This document shows, in pieces, positions 8,412-19,832 of a stretch of DNA of 64,000 bases. The notes below the pieces were generated by a model that was not told where the DNA came from, ran no database searches, and saw nothing but the letters and a program-made list of their open reading frames with translations. Each line of letters begins with the position of its first letter. Position 1 is the first letter of the stretch. Origin of the DNA: Aulostomus chinensis (taxonomy: Eukaryota; Chordata; Actinopteri; Syngnathiformes; Aulostomidae). The translations under genes and the position numbers were made by a program. The DNA is taken from NCBI GenBank assembly GCA_037954235.1, contig JBBMOA010000003.1, forward strand, positions 7,969,953 to 8,033,952, read 5' to 3'.

Positions 8412-10843
8412 GTAAGTAATGATGCATAACAGATGATCATAATGTTGTCTCACCCCATAATATCTTATCAAATATATTAAAAACTAAATTCAACTTGATA
8501 ATTTATGCCAATATTACGAGGGCGAAGTGCATCCCATACTGATTTTAAAATAACCTTACTATTATAAACGTACCTATCATAAGAATCGGTAACCACAAAT
8601 CAGATTAATATATTAATACCGATAGAAGTTGGTTTGACGACTCCAAAAAATTTAGTCCTAAGGAATGATTTGACATGATTTGACGAGAGGAATTAAATGC
8701 TAGGCATACAATATGTAACACTAGCCTACATGTTATTTTAATTACACAATACTTGAGGAAATTGTAAGGCGTGGGCCGAATAGATACTATTTACAAAGCT
8801 GAAGAGTGTGTAAATAAATTTGGGACTGTTTTCTGGGTGTTGTAGCATCGCTCATCTGATAAAGCTAACAATAGCCTGTAAGCCATTATCTAGCTGAAAA
8901 GAAATTAAAAATGAAGATGGAAATAGGCTTCATGCGTAAATGATGTGTTTCGCTTTATATGTTACGCGGCAGGAGAGGCTTACAGAGATTTGAGCATTTT
9001 TTTCAACTGTAGGCTAATTCTAGAAGGCCTTGAGAGCACATTTCTGTTAGAATTTCTGTTAATACAGTTGGCACTGGTCCAAGCATGAGACAAAATGTGA
9101 ATCAGATTTTTGTTATTTAATAGAAAGATGACAATTGCATAAACACAATAGATAAGAAGAATGTTCTATTTAGTGCACCGCGATTGCCTTGGCTAAAAGG
9201 CCTGTTTGAGTCAACAGACCGATAAGCATGTTATCTATTACTATTGGGCGTTGTGAATTGTTTGGCGTATGAAATGAAGTTAAGGTTTGGCCCACTTGTC
9301 CCTATGTATTCTCCTGCGGCTTGTCATGTGAGCGTGTGTTCCCGTCCAACATAAAACAGCAAGCAAAGCGCAAACTCGTTTGTGTGTCTCTGTCCTCTCC
9401 TCGATCCTAGCAGTGTTGAAGGCCGACCAGGCGAGCCTCCTGAAGTTTCCCATGTCCCCACTGCCCTGCGCACTGAACTCCCCGCTCGGCTCTCCGCTTC
9501 TGTCCGCGGGTCCGGGCTTGCAGGTCGGCGCGGCGTCTCACCACCTGCCGCTGGACCTCCACCTCCGTGGGAAGCTGGAGCACGGAGGCGATGGAGGCTC
9601 CAAGAGTAAGAAGGGCCGCCGGAGCCGCACAGTGTTCACCGAACTGCAGTTGATGGGCCTAGAGAAGCGCTTCGAGAAGCAAAAGTATCTGTCCACCCCT
9701 GATAGGTGGGTTTATGACCGAATGTACAATTCTTAAATTTATTTTATTTGATAGTATGCTTGGAACTGATATTTGCTCCTGTTTTGGGGTCATTTTGTGA
9801 GTTGATATAAATTGAATAACATTTTTAAATATATATATATATTTGTTTTTTCTAATTTATTGATGTATTCTGACCTCACAGAATAGATCTAGCTGAGTCT
9901 TTGGGCCTAAGTCAACTGCAAGTGAAAACATGGTACCAGAACAGAAGAATGAAATGGAAGAAAATTGTAAGTTTTACATGATGGTTACTATCAAAAAGAA
10001 TATCAATGTAAAAAAAAAAAAAAAAACACAACAGGGCAGATGTTTGTTATAATCCCTCTGAGTGGGGAATAGAGACTGCCACCTATTGTATATAATTCCA
10101 TCCATCCATCCATGGTCTTCCACTTATTCCTATTAAGGGTCGTGGAGGGGGGGGGGGGGGGGCTGGAGCCTATCCCAGCGTCAACGGGCGAGAGGCGGGT
10201 TACACCCTGGACAGGTCGCCAGTCCATCGCAGGGCCAACATACAGAGACGAACCACCATTCACACTCACATTCATACCTACAGTCAATTTAGAGAATCCA
10301 ATTAGCCTAGTCCCCAAATTGCATGTCTTTGGACGGTGGGAGGAAGCCGGAGTACCTGGAGAGAACCCACGCAGGCACGGGGAGAACATGCAAACTCCAC
10401 ACAGAAAGATCCCACGCCCGAGCCGGGATTTGAACCTGGAACCTTCTTGCTGTGAGGCGACAGTGCTAACCACTGCACCACCATGCAGCCTTAGTATATA
10501 CCTGATTTACCTAATTAATTTTTGCAAATTGTGAAAGAAAGCATCAGTTGCAGCTTATGCACGTCTGTCTATCATAAGGGCAGCTGTAGAGGTCACAAGG
10601 GTTGACCTTCTTCATGTTCTCCATCATGCGTGTTTGTGCCTAAACCTGAGTTTCCTGATCATGTCTGACCTGCAGGTGTTGCAGGGAGGAGGTCTGGAGT
10701 CACCAACTAAACCAAAAGGCCGTCCAAAGAAGAACTCCATCCTCAGCAGTGACCAGTTATCTGAGCAAGAACGCTCCTCTGCTGAGACCGATCAACAGTC
10801 GGAGGGCTCCAGCTCCAACTCAGAGAACACTCAGGAGGAATAA
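8210..10843 (+). CDS. barx1: BARX homeobox 1 transcription factor (four coding exons)
   Basis: The coding sequence joins 8210-8411, 9411-9705, 9882-9966 and 10676-10843, giving 750 nt (249 codons plus stop) with phase kept at every junction. The product is a nuclear homeodomain transcription factor. In vertebrates Barx1 patterns branchial-arch and tooth mesenchyme, joints and stomach mesenchyme. The N-terminal part has the BARX1-like segment RYRSFMIEEILTDHP near residues 24-38 and GELLKFGVQALLSARP near 47-62. The homeodomain covers about residues 136-195. It starts in exon 2 with GRRSRTVFTELQL and ends in exon 3 with VKTWYQNRRMKWKK. Tyr instead of Phe after the helix-3 Trp is typical of the BARX/BARHL type, and the DNA-contacting Q50, N51 and R53 are present. 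The tail starts LQGGGLESPTKPKGRPKKNS, as in vertebrate BARX1, and ends in a Ser/Glu-rich stretch. Length matches my recollection of fish Barx1 (about 248 residues). The start has A at -3. No damage is seen. Confidence 0.97.
9411..9705 (+). CDS. barx1: barx1 coding exon 2 (N-terminal half of homeodomain)
   Basis: The acceptor is the pyrimidine-rich tract ending TCCTAG at 9410, and the exon starts CAGTGTTGAAG. Joined to the single G of exon 1 this gives Ala-Val-Leu-Lys, the residues expected in BARX1. A competing AG at 9413 would remove one residue. The exon holds the LLKFP segment, a Pro/Leu/Gly-rich linker, the basic run KSKKGRRSR and homeodomain helix 1 and most of helix 2. It ends after GATAG at 9705 with donor GTGGGT, and the split Arg codon is finished by exon 3. 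Confidence 0.95.
9882..9966 (+). CDS. barx1: barx1 coding exon 3 (recognition helix)
   Basis: This 85-nt exon follows acceptor CTCACAG (ends 9881) and stops at donor GTAAGT (9967). It encodes IDLAESLGLSQLQVKTWYQN followed by RRMKWKKI, that is the end of helix 2 and the whole recognition helix. It is too short to stand out as a free ORF and was found by extending the homeodomain out of exon 2. Intron 2 (9706-9881) is 176 bp and contains a short TA tract. Confidence 0.96.
10098..10490 (-). mobile_element. Full-length SINE in barx1 intron 3
   Basis: Antisense copy with (CCAT)n tail at left, an expanded G-run of 16 (10147-10162), all body blocks, and the head at right ending GCACCACCATGCAGCC. 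Flanks TTGTATATA (left) and TTAGTATATA (right) could be an imperfect target duplication. Confidence 0.92.
10161..10162. other. End of a 16-G run within the SINE
   Basis: The G-run (10147-10162) replaces a stretch of about 6-7 G in most other family members. The same site is an 18-C run in the sense copies at 12694-12711 and 38877-38894. Confidence 0.8.
10676..10843 (+). CDS. barx1: barx1 coding exon 4 and stop
   Basis: The acceptor is TGACCTGCAG (ends 10675). The exon reads VLQGGGLESPTKPKGRPKKN and continues through a Ser/Glu/Gln-rich tail to TAA at 10841-10843. The KPKGRPKKNS segment is a BARX1 hallmark just after the homeodomain. The C-terminal tail (SEQERSSAETDQQSEGSSSN) is less conserved in vertebrates, so its exact end rests on the open frame only. 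Confidence 0.94.
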   Translation: MLQGGGLESPTKPKGRPKKNSILSSDQLSEQERSSAETDQQSEGSSSNSENTQEE

Positions 10844-11160
10844 TCACATGTTCAGACTTGAGGATGCTCTAAATACATCTTTTGAGTGTGGACAAATTCC
10901 AAAACTGTGCGGAAAAGATGTGCACTCTGAATCCTTTGGTGCAAAATGAGACCTTCGGGCAATGCAGAGTCTGAACTGTAGCGCACAAGGCTTTCTCCTC
11001 CAGCAGCCTTGTGTTTTTAGCTCTTCATTTGATGAACTTTCCATTGATGAGGAAGGAACTCAAACCTTTGCAGTAGGTCTTGCCTTTATACTATTTTAGT
11101 GATTCACTCATCTGTGTTGCATTCCTTTTGTGTAACTATGTTTTTTTTAATTATTAAATG
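10844..11160 (+). promoter_or_regulatory. barx1: barx1 3' untranslated region with candidate poly(A) signal
   Basis: After the stop codon there is no further open frame of note. The first plausible polyadenylation hexamer is ATTAAA at 11153-11158, after a T-run, which would give a 3' UTR of roughly 330 nt. Later alternative signals cannot be excluded. Confidence 0.4.
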
Positions 11161-12331
11161 CATTTTCACTAATACTGTTCTCCTTTTATCATTGAGGACA
11201 GACTTAAATCCAGTGAGTGTGCAAAGTATCATATCATGTTCACTTTACTTAAGTTTAGCATGATCCACCCTTCACAATAACCAGTCTCAATGATTCATTC
11301 ATTTGGTCCACCTTTGCAATGCCAGCAATTCAATGCAACAGCTCGGAAATCAGTTCTGTTTAGAATGTTTACCTTTTTGTTCTCTGTGTCAGAAAAGTAC
11401 TGTCTCTACTTGATGTTTATTATATTTTATAAGTCAAAGTGGGCAGTTGTGTTTTACTGGAGTAAATTATATTGAAAACTATTTATAATATATTGCCTCT
11501 TGTGTATGTAAATTGGGTGGCCAAAATATCAGATACAATTTCAGTATAATTCAGCTCAATTGCAGCAACATGTTGTTAAATTAAAAACTCTGACATTACT
11601 AATCAAAGTGAAAAATTTGATTATTTTTGATGGAAGAGTTGCTGTAGTAACTGTGAGAGGTAGCTATGGAATGTACAATGATGAAGTCCTAACAGTTTTT
11701 TTTAAACATCGCTTTTGTTATTCCCCTGATTATCTATCCTGACAAGGATATAACTGGGGGATTATAGATTTAAGGTTAAGAAATGTTGTAGACCATACCA
11801 ATCGAATATAATGCTTTGATATGGGTGTGAATTCATACACACTGAACCACTGCTCCTGTTTGAAATGAAGGAGGGAATGGCGGCATGTTTGCGGAACTCA
11901 TCATAGAGCAAACACAGAGCAGAGCGGAGCGGATCAGAGCAAACACATCAGTTATGTTACTTATTTCAACTAAATTATTTTTACAATTCCTTATTTTTGT
12001 CTTTGCCACAAAAACAAGAAAATAAAAAAGAGAGGTTGCAACATTCAGCTATCAATTAAGATGAAGAGACATATATGATTTTAATGATAATGTGCCTAGT
12101 TTAGCCATAATTGATATCAAACTGTTTTTATATTCATTGTGATATCAGCTTTGGCATTTTATTACACTACTATAAGCCTGTACATAAATTATACGGTTGC
12201 TTGTTTCTCATCAGGGAGTTGTAACAATCTTGTTTTAATCTTGATAGAGTAGCCTAGTTTTTTTTAGCCTCATTTCTTTTATGACCTGTAAGTAGTGCAG
12301 GAAAAAGCTATTTGATTTGATGGAAACTTGG
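11161..12331. other. Noncoding DNA downstream of barx1
   Basis: AT-rich sequence with no supported gene or recognisable transposable element. A small tandem GAGC-rich run (AGCAGAGCGGAGCGG) is near 11920. Confidence 0.5.
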
Positions 12332-12397
<66 letters not shown>

Positions 12398-12398
12398 G
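12332..12398. repeat. (AAT)n microsatellite 5' of a SINE
   Basis: About 22 AAT units lead directly into a sense SINE. AAT-rich sequence also follows that SINE at 12731-12769, suggesting insertion into a pre-existing array. Confidence 0.97.
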
Positions 12399-12402
12399 TA
12401 AA

Positions 12403-12735
12403 GGTGCAGTGGTGGTGCAGTGGTTAGCACTGTCGCCTCACAAAAAGAAGGTTTCGGGTTTGAGACCCGGCTCTGTGTGGATTTTGCATGTTCTTCCCGT
12501 ACCTGCGGGTTGTCCGGCTTCCTTCCACAGTCCAGAGACATGCAAGTGGGGAGTAGGTTAATTGAATACTGTAAACCGACCGTAGATGTGGCTGTGAGTG
12601 TGAATGTTTGTCTGTCTGTATGTGTTGGCCCTGCGATGGACTGGCGACCCGTTCAGGGTGAACCCTCCCTCTCGCCCGAAGGCAGCTGGGATACCCCCCC
12701 CCCCCCCCCCCGCGACCCTCAACAGGAAAAATAAT
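12403..12735 (+). mobile_element. SINE inside an AAT array
   Basis: Sense copy whose head begins with a short tandem duplication (GGTGCAGTGGT twice). B-box-like GGTTTGAGACC is diverged. The body is complete to GACCCTCAACAGGAAAA, but the GGAT tail is replaced by AAT repeats. It contains an 18-C run at 12694-12711. Confidence 0.88.
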
Positions 12736-15700
12736 AAATAATAATAATAATGATAATAATAATAATAAGAAGAAGAAGAAGCTATGTTTAGCACAAGAAG
12801 CAAAGGGAGTTTTGAGCTTTAGAAAGCGGTCAGGGAAAACAGTCAAAGGCTAAATTTTAATATGCAACTCAGATCTGTTTCATCTGCATTGTGACTGTGA
12901 TGTACAGTTTTGGCCCGCAAACATACAGTTTACAAACTTTATCAATAATTCTAACTGCTTGTGCGTTTTGTTTGCTGGGTGCAGAGGAACTCCCATTTAT
13001 CAAGTTTCCGAATTTGATCTCCATGTCCGTGGCCTTGACATTTATTTGCTTTCGCTTTGTATGTTTAGTGTTTTCTGTATGGACTGCTTTGAATTACAAC
13101 TAGACATAGACAAACTTTTACAAGTTTCGTCACTCAAAAGATTTTCAAATCAGAAAATACTCCGTGAGAGGCCTTTCTTTTCAATTCTATCCGACCCTGT
13201 CTTAAGGGTAAGAATGCAGAAAGCTCTCCCTGCCGTGCCTTTTAGGATGATGTGAGTATTTGATTGCTGGCTCGGTGCTGAGGCACCGTGTTACAATAAA
13301 GATCATGGTGTATGAAATGAGCCTTTAGATCCCTTTGTTATTGGAGCTAAAGAAATACATTGTGTCCGAATTGAAAATAAGTCAGTGACGCAAGTAATTC
13401 TTTAATCCTTTATTACTTTTCCATGTTTGTATAGTTTACATAAATGTAGACAGTACTTAATACCAGGGAAACACATGTGAGAGTGTGCAAAGTGGGAACA
13501 TATAGCCAATACGTATATACATATTCTATCGTACAGTGTAAATATTACCCAAGGAAAAACACTTCAACGCGTTCTATCAATTTAATAAAACTAAATAGGC
13601 CTATAATGTCTCTGACCAAGCCGCCCTCACCTTTCCTGCCACCATGTTTTGAAAGAAAGTATTACTACAGGCAGTCATTCATTGTCATAACCAAATATAT
13701 GGTTCCGTGTCCGTTAAAAATAAAGAACTTGTAAATTTGTAAAAAAAAAAAAAAAAATCCGCATGCCTGAAAACACAAATACGCTTTTATTTTTCTAAAC
13801 GACGAGCTTGACCGTCCGTTCTTTAGTCCTGCAGTTTGAGACCTGCTCCCACCCATTAGATACTTCATCAGTAAAGCCAATTAGTGTTTCAATAACACTG
13901 ATAACACAACATTTTAAAAGTCAATGGGAAGGCTGCAGCAGCAGCCACAGGATTTTGTAGAACAGAAGAGTTCCAGTGTGTATCGGCCAGTTTAACGTCA
14001 GCTGCTGACAGTCTTGATTACAGCTATATTGACGCATTTTGTTAACAGAGGAATCAATCGTTTCCTCTTCGTTTCATCCCGTGTTCCGGGATACAATATT
14101 TGAATACATAGAAAATACATAATAATCAAAAAATTGTTTTAATCACATCATTTATTTTACTCAACTCGATCGGTCTGATTGATTTGAATAAAAGCGACAA
14201 GGAACAGTACACTTTCCTGCTTATCACAGCTAAACCAGTAGATTTTTTTATCTGCTCTATATGGCTCAAACAGGGCAAATCAAAGGCTTTTAGTGTCTCA
14301 CACTCAACATCTGTTTTTCTGTTTTTGCTGATGTGTTTAAGTAACATTTCATCATGTTCAATTTTTGGTTTGATGACCTTGAGGCAGAGGTTTGAGGGAT
14401 CATAATGTTGCAAACATGAGTGTTCACCAAGTAAGAGCTGTAAACAAGAGAAGGAGCAAGATCATTGATTTCAAAGGAAATGGGTCTTAAATCCCAAAAT
14501 TAAAGGCTGTAGTCACCCAGTCCACCCTCATACACACAATTTTAGAAGGGTCCAAAATTTTGTTTACCATGAAAACATAGTGTGTCAGCTATTCTCTGAG
14601 ATTATTTATAAGGACATTTTCTGTAGTATCCAACTAGTTTGAAAGACCTGCTCTCAACTGAGTCATTAAGCAAAGACTTAGCATTTTGTTTCTCATGGGT
14701 ATTTTTTGATGCTTGAAAAATCAGATATTTTCACTGTAATGAAAGATGAGTCTCATACTGTGTGATAATTAGTTTATAATATAATAATTTTAGTTTCATA
14801 TAATTGATATGCATTAGCCACAGGGCTTTATATTTTCATTTACACACAAACACACATGCACATACATGCACACACATGCACAGATTAACTTGCAAGGCAG
14901 AAAAAAACTGCATGCTCTATCCATATGCGCAGACTTTCTCTCCTGGGCTTTGAAGCAGTCGAGTGTTGGACAGCAATGACTTCCGACATAAATTACAATC
15001 AGGAGGAATAGTCCGCTGCCAGGAATCTGCAGATTCACAACATCAATGCTCAACACAATTTAATCATTAAGGGGACCCTTTGTGGTGGCATGATAGCGCT
15101 CTGGTGCAAGCAATGAGAGGTTGACCCCAATTTTTGAGAGCGGGTGTTTATGGAGTCAAAAGGTCGATGCTTAGACAGAGCCCAGGCTGGGGGTCTGGGG
15201 GGCTGCCCCCCCCCCCCCCCTCCACCAGCCATGCACAGAAGAATTTCTCCACGATTAAAGAGCCCTGATTAATCCAACATATGTTCCAAAACTGCAAATG
15301 CTTCGTATGATCCCAATTAGTCTGAAATTCAACCCTGTGAAGGCCCGGCTCCACATTAGTTCTGTCATTCTCTGTCATTCGTCTTTGTTTTAACTAGATG
15401 CTCCCTAACAACATGATGTTTTAGGCAAATAGAGATTCTGTTTGTGGAGATGGTTCCAACCCGATAGTGTTGATATTCATAGTATATTATATATGCTTCT
15501 GATGGAAATGTGGGCTCAGAGGCTAATCAACTGAGCAGTAATAATTTGAAAGTATTTTTAAACATTCAACGAGCATGACCTCACCTGATTTCCATAAAAC
15601 AAGTGTGTTGTTATTAGATACAGTTCTCTCTGAAAGGATTAAAATCAAAATTAAGTTCAATTAAACAGCAGTAATAACACCCACACATTTTCTCTCTTTA

Positions 15701-15740
15701 GATGCTGATGCATCTGGCTACTTCTGATTTTTAGATAACC

Positions 15741-15789
15741 AGGAGAGAGATTTTGGCCCCCACCTTATGGGGGAAATGTTTCCCCATAT
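15741..15789. repeat. 48-bp repeat with palindrome, copy 1
   Basis: AGGAGAGAGATTTTGGCCCC, then CACCTTATGGGGGAAATG and TTTCCCCATAT. It is nearly identical to 16895-16942. The core TATGGGGGAAAYGTTTCCCC ATA is an almost perfect palindrome. Confidence 0.85.
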
Positions 15790-16894
15790 GTGTTTGCTTC
15801 TAGGTGTTGAGGAACACAAAATGCCAATCTGGAAAAAAGCAAACAAAAAAACGAGATCTCCAGGGGAGATCTGAAATTTTCCAAAATTGTTTCCGCACAG
15901 ATTTAAGCTTTGGCTGAACCACAGGTTTGATGTCAGATGTAAGAAGATCATGCGAGCTAAACAGACCTCTGTAGCCACTGTTCATGTCTACTTAAGCCAG
16001 ATATTGTGTGCACCATTTGTAAAATCTGACCCTTGCCTACTAACATTTTGGAGAAAGAGGAAACTGGCTTTACATCTGAAGAGGTGAGGATTGACTCCAG
16101 ATTATCTTAAAGTTAATATAAACTTCCATATCAACATTTTTTTAATGGAGACTATACTTGTAGTTAGCCATAACTGTTCCATAATCCCTTTTGAATTATG
16201 TAGTGCTAGACTGTAGGCTACAATTATGTTGAATCAAAGACCGCATTGAAACATTAGAGAAATAAACGCGATAGTGTCATTTCATGCTCTGCACATCATC
16301 AAATCTTATTTTATTTTTCAAAAATTGCTGTCAGAGAGACAGTGCTGCAGTATATGCATTCTGATCACCTCATCTGGCTATCATCATCACTTAAACATGG
16401 ATCATTACTTTTGCAATGTCTGTAAATACATCAGTCATAAGCTTTTGAGAATTCTCTCAATCATGAGCCTCCTCATCCTCCTTATTTGTAATATATAGTC
16501 ACATTACAGCAATGCTCCTGAACTATAAGATATTTTAAATAACTTCTCCTATCAAATCTTTTCAATAAATCATATCAGGTCATTACAGATTGACACAGTC
16601 GTGTCATTGTGGTACAAGGCTGTCTGTCTGATAGCTGTAAACATAGCAACAATGGTGAGACTAATGCTTAATGACTTGTGATCCACTTTCCATGCTCTAT
16701 CTAAAGATTGCATGCCATGTTTACCTAAGGAAAGACTGATCAGCCAGGTAGGGTTCTTCATTCATTCAGCATTCACAAACTGCTTTGCACTGACAATTTA
16801 TGGTTGAACTTGGGTGTGGATGTGAAGCAGATTGCATGTGGACACATTTCCAGGTAGACTAAGATCAATGTAAAAAAAATTGCTTGCAGGTGAG

Positions 16895-16942
16895 AGGAGA
16901 GAGATTTTGGCCTCCACCTTATGGGGGAAACGTTTCCCCATA
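16895..16942. repeat. 48-bp repeat with palindrome, copy 2
   Basis: It matches copy 1 at all but about three positions over 48 bp. Here the palindrome centre is GGAAACGTTTCC. The flanks of the two copies do not align, so the shared part is sharply bounded. Confidence 0.85.
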
Positions 16943-17291
16943 TTTTATATCTTTCATTATTACTATGGGGGGGGAGGTTGCACACTGATAGTATAAATCC
17001 ATATGCACTGTTTAATAAATGAGACTCCTGACCTCTAGTCACATTGTCTGGAGTCGAGTTTGATTCTGGCCTTTAGAATTTGACAAAGAAGAATGCATGA
17101 TATAAATTAGACTTGATGGGTACCATTATTCTCTTCCCATAATAGTGGTCTTGCTTGATATCCACTCTCTGTGATTGTTATTATCATAACCACATTGTAT
17201 TTTGGGATATGTGTGCTGCCTACATATTGTACAGTGTGGTTGCTAAGAGGTACAAATATGTTGCAATTTAAGAGGACAAATACCACCAGAG

Positions 17292-17653
17292 GTTGACACG
17301 GTGGTGCAACGGTTTGCATTGTTGCCTCACACAAGACGGTTCTGGATTTGAGCCCCGGCTCAAGCATGGGGTCTTTCTGTGTGGAGTTTGCATGTTCTCC
17401 CTGTGCCTGCATTGTTCTTTGCGGGTACTCCGGCTTCCTCTCACAATCCAAAGACAGGCTAACTGAATACTCCAAATTGACCGTAGGTATAGCTGTGAGA
17501 GTGAATGGTTGTCTGTCTACATGTGTTGGCCCTGCGGTGGACTGGCAACCTGTCCAGGGTGTACCCTGCCTTTTGCCCAAAGGCTGCTGGGATAGGCTCC
17601 AGCCCCCCTGCAACTCTGAACAGGAGAGGCGGTAAAAAAAAATGGATGGATGG
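17292..17653 (+). mobile_element. tRNA-headed SINE, full length
   Basis: Sense copy starting ACACGGTGGTGCAACGGTTT, with a B-box-like GGATTTGAGCC. It has a complete body and ends AATGGATGGATGG after an A-run. The head is mutated at several promoter positions. Confidence 0.9.
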
Positions 17654-17846
17654 AAACACCAACAGAAAAAACACCCACATATTAAAAAAACATTTCATAG
17701 GTTTTACAACACATGGACAGCATAAAGGAAATGCACTCCAAAAACATAATAAAACCAAATACGATGACGTGCTGCATGACTCAAAACATGTCTGTTAGAA
17801 AAAATATAGAAAAATAAAAAGAAATAAAAAGGAAAAAAAAAATAAT

Positions 17847-18860
17847 AGGGTCTTCGCCCAGAAGTACCTTCTGGCTCAGGCCCTAATTAAAGCTGCCAGC
17901 AGCATTGTTAGGGCCTGAGCCCCCGCGCGGCCCATGGCCGCGTCCTTGACACCGGCCCGAATCCAACGGTGTAATCGGCAAATCCCTAGGCCTTGTAGTT
18001 AAGGAGATACGAGCCTCAGTGCGGTGCACAGTGTGATGGTGAGAGTGAGAGCAAAGCTGCCAGCTGGCCCTTTAAGAACCCCTCCCCCGCTGCACTTTCT
18101 TTGATGTGTGCTAGAGTGGAGAGAGTGGAGGATGAAAAGGAATGAAGTGTGTAAAAGCTGAATAACTCGGCATACGTTGGTCAAAAGTCACACATAATAC
18201 CATATTTTTGTAGGGATATTTGTGAGGAATACAGTGGTGTGTTTTTAAAAGCTGTGGGATGTATGGTGTAGACGTGACAAGCATTTGTTTGACAGTATGT
18301 ACCCTGAGAGGACACGCTCTCCCCATAGACTTCCATTGTAAGGCGAAAAGTGTCTCCCCCACTTTGACGGCTTATAAAATCCAAACCGAGCGAGTAGTAT
18401 ATTAACCTTTAACAATTTTTAATCAGCACAGTTGGGAGAGTAATGTGTGAAAGTTTGGAAGCCCTGGCATTTACGATTTAGGAGGAGATAGATTTTGTTT
18501 GGGGCGCAAAATTGTCCAATATTAGACATTCGTGTCCAAATTGTGGACATCCTGTTAGAGTTAGGTCAGGGGTGTGAGTGTATGATTTATCCGTCTTGAT
18601 GAGACGAGTTCAATGGTGTTGGTCCCATGTCTATAGGACATTCCTCCAGGCTGTGGCGTGTTTTTTTGTGTATGTAGGTGGCGCTATTGAGTAGAGCGCC
18701 TCTTTTTTGTTTAATTATTTAATTTTTCGCCGCACCCGATGTGCGTACCAAATTTGGTGAGTTTTCCAGCATGTTTAGGGGGTCAAATTAACTTTTGAAG
18801 TGGCGAGTGTGCCTTCGAAACATAATAGGGTCTTCGCCAGGTACTGGCTCAGGCCCTAAA
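17847..18860. mobile_element. Unclassified ~1 kb interspersed repeat bounded by hairpin modules
   Basis: The left edge is the hairpin module AGGGTCTTCGCCCAGAAG-TAC-CTTCTGGCTCAGGCCCT. The right edge is a shorter version ending CTGGCTCAGGCCCTAAAA. Just inside the left edge, TTAGGGCCTGAGCCC repeats half of the module in inverse. The interior contains phrases I associate with fish interspersed repeats (CCAAATTTGGTGAGTTTTC, GGTGGCGCTATTGAG). No transposase frame is seen. It may be a non-autonomous element whose 3' end is the hairpin, with the left module being the end of a second, adjoining copy. Confidence 0.55.
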
Positions 18861-19832
18861 AATCACATGCAGAGCAGAAACGCTGCATATCCAGCTGCCA
18901 CATTGGACATGCTCCAGGGCATCAGGGCACGATAAAGACCAAACATAAAAAAATAAAAGTCTTCTTACCTCCGTATTTGCATAGACTTTTTATATGTATG
19001 GCACTTCACTTAACTTGTCTTACTGCTTCCAAATTTCATCCCTCTACATCCTCTCTGTTTCAGTTCATAAACTTCCACTCAATGCTGCCCCTAGTGCCCT
19101 GGAACACTTCCGTTGTGGCAACTGGATTTGCAGTGTTTCTTCTGTGCATGTGTTCTGGCATTTTTTTTTTTGACTTTGTGTGTTTTTCCTCATAAAAATG
19201 TTATGAGTTATGATTGATTGTTGTATTTGGCTGTGTTGTGTATAATTGCTGCATGTTTCTTTTATGTTGCGCATGTGTTGTAAAATTAATGGTTATTTTC
19301 TCAATATGCTGTTTTTTTCTCTTTTTGCATTTGCTCTCTTAAATTGCAGTGCATTTGTGCCTCAGCCACTATAGTTCAGTGCCTACAAACTGTTCCCCAT
19401 GAATAGTATGTGCTTGACATACTAGTTTAGGACAAAATAGCATATTTTGCAACTTTTGTGCCCCATAATTGTTCAGCAACCACGATGGAACCTTGGTCCT
19501 GCCCACACCTGGTATTAAGATTGGTCCTGAGTGATCCTATCACAAGTAATCCCCTTTATTATCAGGAGTGCACACTCTGAATGCATCCTGAATGTTTCTT
19601 GAGATCCGATCACTGAAACCACATTCGGAAGTGGTCTGAGTCCCTTGTGAATGGGGTAACACTCTTTCAGTAGTGTGTACGCAAATATGTCCAAAATGCA
19701 TCCTGTGCCATATAGAACGACTGCCGTTCTTAGTTAAGAGCGAAAGTGTCTCTCAGCCGTCAGCTAATGTCTCGCTCTCTCTCTCTCTGCCTCTTTGCTC
19801 ACTTGATATCATCCAAAACAACATGGTGATTT
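18861..19832. other. Noncoding DNA, no gene seen
   Basis: AT-rich sequence with short T- and TCTC-runs. No gene and no recognised element. Confidence 0.45.

Larger units (their letters stand above)
9967..10675 (+). other. barx1: barx1 intron 3, host of a SINE
   Basis: The intron runs from GTAAGT at 9967 to TGACCTGCAG at 10675. More than half of it is a full-length antisense SINE (10098-10490). An A-run of about 16 bases lies near 10010. The insertion does not touch either splice site. Confidence 0.9.
12770..17290. other. Noncoding DNA, no gene seen
   Basis: No coding region is supported. It includes C- and A-homopolymers (15206-15220; 13741-13757), a CA-rich tract near 14840-14880 and two copies of a 48-bp palindrome-bearing repeat (15741-15789 and 16895-16942). 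Parts such as 13900-14420 look unique and could include regulatory sequence, but nothing specific can be shown. Confidence 0.5.

Noticed and set aside
9380..9736. Reading barx1 exon 2 as a free-standing gene starting at 9380
   Set aside because: The ATG at 9380 lies in the intron before the acceptor, and the frame runs into intron 2. Homeodomain continuity demands exons 1, 3 and 4.
10112..10534. 140-codon plus-strand frame inside barx1 intron 3
   Set aside because: It is SINE sequence, not an alternative barx1 exon.
12308..12561. Frames of poly-Asn or poly-Tyr
   Set aside because: They are translations of the AAT microsatellite joined to SINE sequence, not genes. The same applies to 5597-6049.
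14840..14890. CRISPR-like array of ACACATGCACATAC units
   Set aside because: It is an imperfect CA-type simple repeat without unique spacers, in a vertebrate genome.
17888..18860. Helitron assignment for the 1-kb repeat
   Set aside because: It ends CTAA but lacks a clear 5' TC end, the hairpin is at the terminus rather than a few bases before it, and no Rep/helicase sequence exists. I left it unclassified.
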